A stretch of 64,000 nt of DNA, from positions 1 through 64,000 of the forward strand of contig JARUKZ010000006.1 in NCBI GenBank assembly GCA_029688955.1. Direction: 5' to 3'. Positions 60,790 to 64,000 of this stretch are shown here, in pieces. The notes under the pieces are model-generated. The model was not told the DNA's origin. It saw nothing but the letters and a program-made list of their open reading frames with translations, and ran no database searches. Within the stretch, counting starts at the first letter, position 1. Each line of letters opens with the position of its first letter. Origin of the DNA: Chitinispirillales bacterium ANBcel5 (GTDB lineage Bacteria; Fibrobacterota; Chitinivibrionia; Chitinivibrionales; Chitinispirillaceae). Position numbers and translations under genes: made by a program.

Positions 60790-61528
60790 CTTTATCACCG
60801 AAACCTTCATAGTTAACATTTTCAAGAACTAAACCATGCGGTGGCGCTGTCTGGCCAACCCTGCTACGTTCTTTTGAGCTAATAATATCATACATCGTTT
60901 CCTTGATATTACCTCTGCCGATATCAACAAGAGTACCTACAATTGATCTAACCATCTTATAGATAAAGCGATTCGCCTTGATTGAAAATTGCCATGTACC
61001 TGCATCATTGGTAAGTCGCACATCCTTTATCAAACAAATGGTCGAATCGCTTCCACTTCCTGAAGCACAAAAAGCAGCAAAATCATGCGTTCCAATAAGG
61101 TGATTGCTATTCTCCTGAACCCTTTGCCAGTTCATTGGGTAGGCGATATGCCAAGCCCTAAGCAGTTGAAGCGGGGTTTTACGATCAACCAGGGTATAGC
61201 TATATTCCCTTGATACTGCTGAAAAACGAGCATGAAATTGCCTGCCAACTTCTTGCAAGCCATAAATTGCGATATCTTTAGGCAAAAGTGCGTTAACCGA
61301 GTGCTCACACCTGATGATATCTATCCTTGTTTCTGTATCCATGTGTGCACATTGAGCTCTTGCATGGACCCCGGCATCGGTTCTCCCTGCTCCGGTTACA
61401 CTACATTTATGACGTAAAACAGTTGAAAAAGCGTTTTGAAGCTCTGTTTGAATACTATTACCATTGAGCTGGACCTGCCAACCACAATATCGGCTTCCAT
61501 CATACTCAATGCGAAAAAAATACCTCAT
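60779..61528 (-). CDS. truA: tRNA pseudouridine(38-40) synthase
   Basis: A 249-residue TruA: FRIEYDGSRYCGWQVQ, GRTDAGVHARAQCAHM with the catalytic Asp, and FRYYHYTLV-like FSAVSREYSYTLVDR. It modifies positions 38-40 of tRNA. The start ATG overlaps the holA stop by 1 base (TGATG). The C-terminus overlaps the DegQ-like gene. Confidence 0.95.
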   Translation of the reverse strand: MRYFFRIEYDGSRYCGWQVQLNGNSIQTELQNAFSTVLRHKCSVTGAGRTDAGVHARAQCAHMDTETRIDIIRCEHSVNALLPKDIAIYGLQEVGRQFHARFSAVSREYSYTLVDRKTPLQLLRAWHIAYPMNWQRVQENSNHLIGTHDFAAFCASGSGSDSTICLIKDVRLTNDAGTWQFSIKANRFIYKMVRSIVGTLVDIGRGNIKETMYDIISSKERSRVGQTAPPHGLVLENVNYEGFGDKDGI

Positions 61529-62652
61529 CAAGTACCTGCCAACTCCAAAACCTGCTCTACTCTAACAATTCTGTAACAGAGCATCTGAATTTCATACTGA
61601 TTTGGATCTACCCGACCGGTTTTCACCCCAACATCAAACTCGCGCAACCACCTGATAATCTCTCTTAGTTCTCTGTTTTTAAATCTCTTAGCATGATAAA
61701 TTATATTACTCTTTATGATAACAGGATACACTCTTCTCTTATCATTTTTTGATAACAATCCAGAAGCTACCCCTACCTCAAAAGCAGCTTCATTACGCTG
61801 CTGATAATTGCTTGAGGATGAGAGCACTATTTTAGCCAAAGCGGGGTTAGCCTCAAGAAATTTCCTGATTCGCAAAAGGGCCCAAAAATGCCTGTAAATT
61901 GCAGATATCACAAAAGGTGCACTAAAGCCACAGGAAAAAAGCGTATCAACTATCTCCAGTGCCCTTGGTAACTTTTTTTCACCAAGAGCACCAGCCAGCT
62001 CAAAAGGAGTCATGGGCCTTGTTGCCCCTACAACTTTATCAATAACGTCCCGCTCAATTGGAGCTTTAGGGGCCAGATTTATGTTTATTTTCTGAAGCTC
62101 TGAGTACAACAAATCCAGGCCACTACCTACAAGATCAACCAAATATTCAGCATCTTCTTTCGCTATTCTCCTTGAGAAAAGAGAGGGTACGTTTGAAACA
62201 AGCCATTCTGCAGTTTTGTATTCCGGGGGGCATGAAAAATCTTGTATTTCAATATGTGAAACACGTCCCCGTTTTTTTAGTTGTAGCTTTTTGGTTATTT
62301 TCCCCTCTGAAGCTGAAGTACCTTTTTTGGCCCCACTCTGTCCTTCTATTACAAGAAACACATCCGGTATATCATAATCCAGATTTTTGTTGAGCAAAGT
62401 AAGCTCGGAATCTGAAAGTGTGTGCGCATGAGTAATTATAAATACCCGAACCTCCTGAAATAGCGAAGGGGTGATCATCTCTTCCATAAAAGTAATGAAG
62501 GACTGAGAAGAGGAATCATACCGCTTCTGGATAAGTTCAGGATAGGTATTATTAATACGATCAATGTAACTGTTTCTGAAATGTTCTTTTCCAACCGTGT
62601 CATCGCCGGTCAGAATCACGATTTTTGGTATCGTTTCATTCGTTTCACTCAT
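61528..62652 (-). CDS. holA: DNA polymerase III delta subunit
   Basis: A 374-residue protein with the HolA layout: an AAA+ N-terminal domain beginning IVILTGDDTVGKEHFR, a middle region FELAGALGEKKLPRALEIVDTL typical of delta, and a helical collar C-terminus. It loads the sliding clamp. The Walker A is degenerate as expected for delta. ATGA overlap with kdtA. Confidence 0.9.
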   Translation of the reverse strand: MSETNETIPKIVILTGDDTVGKEHFRNSYIDRINNTYPELIQKRYDSSSQSFITFMEEMITPSLFQEVRVFIITHAHTLSDSELTLLNKNLDYDIPDVFLVIEGQSGAKKGTSASEGKITKKLQLKKRGRVSHIEIQDFSCPPEYKTAEWLVSNVPSLFSRRIAKEDAEYLVDLVGSGLDLLYSELQKININLAPKAPIERDVIDKVVGATRPMTPFELAGALGEKKLPRALEIVDTLFSCGFSAPFVISAIYRHFWALLRIRKFLEANPALAKIVLSSSSNYQQRNEAAFEVGVASGLLSKNDKRRVYPVIIKSNIIYHAKRFKNRELREIIRWLREFDVGVKTGRVDPNQYEIQMLCYRIVRVEQVLELAGT

Positions 62653-63914
62653 GGGATAAGCGACTCCAGCACCGATTCTTCCTTATTCACTTCATCAGCA
62701 AATTTAAGCTGTGCAGTAATAAAACTGCAGGCATCTCTTTTTATCACTCTAACGATTTCGTTGGCAAGCTCAACCCCGTCACCAGCCTTGAAACCAACCC
62801 CGGAGTCGATCAGTTTATCGCAACTTTTTTTCTGAGTATAATAATGTGGGCCAAAAAAGAGAGGTATGCCAAATTGAGCAGCATCCCACACATTATGTCC
62901 CCCCACCTTTACAAATGAGCCTCCCACAACTGCAGCATCGGCAACTCTGTACATGTCTTCAAGAATACCATATTTTTCTAACACACAAGTTTGCCAGTTT
63001 TCCCAGGTTATAGGATCTTTTAAATGAAGACAGTTGTTTTCAAATTCCTGCGCAATCAGCCCGGCATTCTTCAGGTGTCTTGGGATTACGATCATTTTGC
63101 ATTTAAATCCCTCAGATTGTAACTTATTTAAACATAATTGTAAAACAGTTCCCTCTCCAGGGTGAACACAGCCTGCAGTAATTACAAATGTCTCTTCATT
63201 AAGATTCATCTTTTCTCTGAGTGAGGACCATTGTTTATGCTCCGGGCGTTTTACCGTAACCCTACTTTTTAGATTACCTATAACATGAATGCTCTTCTCT
63301 TGCATACCAAGGGAACGAAAACGCAACGCGTATTCTTTATCCTGCACTATTACAGTATCGAATTGTTCAAATATATCCCTGAATAGAAAAGAGAAACGTT
63401 TAAGATTTCTATACCCCTTCTCTTCAAGCCTGCCGTTAACAACACCAAGAGATACACCAGCCCTTTTACACACATGGAGCATACACGGCCACAGCTCAGT
63501 TTCAATCAACCACAAGCGACTAATGCCAAAATGTTCAACAATTCTTTTCATCAAAGGTATGGTATCGTATGGAAGATATCCAAATGCACATACCGATGGC
63601 TTTAAATTCTGCTCTAAATACTCAACACCCGTGGTGGTTGTGGCTGTGATAAGATACAGATCATCGGGATGCTTTGATGAAAGATAATCAAGGAATTTAA
63701 TAAGAAGTTTTGCCTCCCCCAGGGAAGCAGCATGAACCCAGATAACATTTTTTTGCCTGTAATCTTTTAATATTCTGGGTAATTTCTGCCTCTGAGTAAG
63801 CCCCCATCGTTTTTTCTTAAATATAATGGAAAGTGGTACTACGGCGACAAAACGAAGCACCTCCATGATGGAGCTATAAATCAAAATCATAAAGAATATC
63901 ACCTTTGTTTTCAT
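62649..63914 (-). CDS. waaA: 3-deoxy-D-manno-octulosonic acid (Kdo) transferase
   Basis: A 421-residue GT30 enzyme: an N-terminal membrane helix (about 5-25), VIWVHAASLGEAKLL, IETELWPCMLHVCKRAG, NVWDAAQFGIPLFFGPH and GGHN with the Kdo site. It adds Kdo to lipid A, showing an LPS-type outer membrane. The start ATG overlaps the upstream GGDEF stop (ATGA). Confidence 0.94.
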   Translation of the reverse strand: MKTKVIFFMILIYSSIMEVLRFVAVVPLSIIFKKKRWGLTQRQKLPRILKDYRQKNVIWVHAASLGEAKLLIKFLDYLSSKHPDDLYLITATTTTGVEYLEQNLKPSVCAFGYLPYDTIPLMKRIVEHFGISRLWLIETELWPCMLHVCKRAGVSLGVVNGRLEEKGYRNLKRFSFLFRDIFEQFDTVIVQDKEYALRFRSLGMQEKSIHVIGNLKSRVTVKRPEHKQWSSLREKMNLNEETFVITAGCVHPGEGTVLQLCLNKLQSEGFKCKMIVIPRHLKNAGLIAQEFENNCLHLKDPITWENWQTCVLEKYGILEDMYRVADAAVVGGSFVKVGGHNVWDAAQFGIPLFFGPHYYTQKKSCDKLIDSGVGFKAGDGVELANEIVRVIKRDACSFITAQLKFADEVNKEESVLESLIP

Positions 63915-64000
63915 ATTGTTTTGTCGCTAACGTTTACCTGATTTTTCCCTTTTCGCTTTGAAGTATACAAGGCCTCATCAGCTCTGGATATCAAAACGTC
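63911..64000 (-). CDS. C-terminal end of a GGDEF (diguanylate cyclase) protein
   Basis: A 29-residue C-terminus cut by the window edge: DVLISRADEALYTSKRKGKN is the hallmark end of GGDEF domains (R-A-D-x-A-L-Y-x-A-K-x-x-G-R-N). The stop TGA overlaps the waaA ATG. It would synthesise c-di-GMP if complete; the active site is outside the window. Confidence 0.85.
   Translation of the reverse strand, partial: DVLISRADEALYTSKRKGKNQVNVSDKTI

Noticed and set aside
1..64000. CRISPR array, insertion sequence, prophage or rRNA operon
   Set aside because: No regularly spaced direct repeats, transposase, integrase or rRNA motif was seen.

Overview
The window reads as chromosomal core DNA from a Gram-negative (diderm) bacterium. 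Outer-membrane and envelope genes (a Kdo transferase, a PilQ-type secretin, RseP, a Blc-type lipocalin, several lipoproteins) point that way, and the anaerobic ribonucleotide reductase NrdD/NrdG and a CoA-disulfide-reductase/rhodanese fusion suggest an anaerobic or facultative lifestyle. Gene content resembles Fibrobacterota-type genomes (for example the Chitinispirillum group), but that placement is an inference from gene mix, not from a marker phylogeny. I see no insertion sequences, prophage, CRISPR array or rRNA operon. One tRNA gene (Leu, CAG) is present.

Layout. 1-7.1 kb: an ABC-type solute-binding lipoprotein, argA, and a minus-strand run with a radical-SAM DUF512 protein, an RluB-type pseudouridine synthase and a Gph-like phosphatase, then small secreted and zinc-ribbon proteins. 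7.1-9.5 kb: a signalling island with a receiver that lacks its phosphorylatable Asp, a receiver-HATPase fusion, and a membrane-anchored STAS protein. 9.5-17.4 kb: tsaD facing a minus-strand operon mutL - STAS/STAS - mtaB - HDOD - HDOD - ftsY, with tRNA-Leu beside mutL. 17.4-25.4 kb: accessory genes (pirin, two NmrA-like paralogues, a NucS-like nuclease, an SRPBCC protein, a lipocalin, a C39-like lipoprotein, a secreted beta-helix protein) with the two largest gene-free stretches. 25.5-29.1 kb: a thioredoxin / CoA-disulfide reductase-rhodanese operon, with a close match to a sigma-54 promoter, divergent from a sigma-54 activator gene.

29.1-36.5 kb: radical-SAM and TPR proteins, purB, a PHP phosphatase, nrdD-nrdG. 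36.7-44.7 kb: the type IV pilus inner-membrane and secretin set pilMNOPQ, a pilin-like membrane protein, a PilZ protein and a third HDOD protein. 44.8-53.3 kb: a plus-strand translation and envelope run rplM-rpsI-rpsB-tsf-pyrH-frr-uppS-cdsA-dxr-rseP. 53.5-64 kb: a small lipoprotein, trxB, a CDP-alcohol phosphotransferase, rpmB, and a long tightly packed minus-strand operon (GGDEF protein end, waaA/kdtA, holA, truA, DegQ-like protease, DUF4321 protein, gatA, NlpC/P60 lipoprotein, pheA).

The most interesting unit is at 25.5-29.1 kb. A regulator with a cysteine-rich PAS domain sits opposite trxA; a -24/-12 element with exact GG/GC spacing reads into trxA; and GTGCAAC/GTTGCAAC repeats lie about 60-110 bp upstream of it, where an activator should bind. 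Together they look like a thiol/sulfide-responsive redox switch. Second in interest are the partner-switch-like parts (STAS, HATPase, pseudo-receiver) and an apparent relocation of an AMIN-like domain from PilQ to the PilP-like protein.
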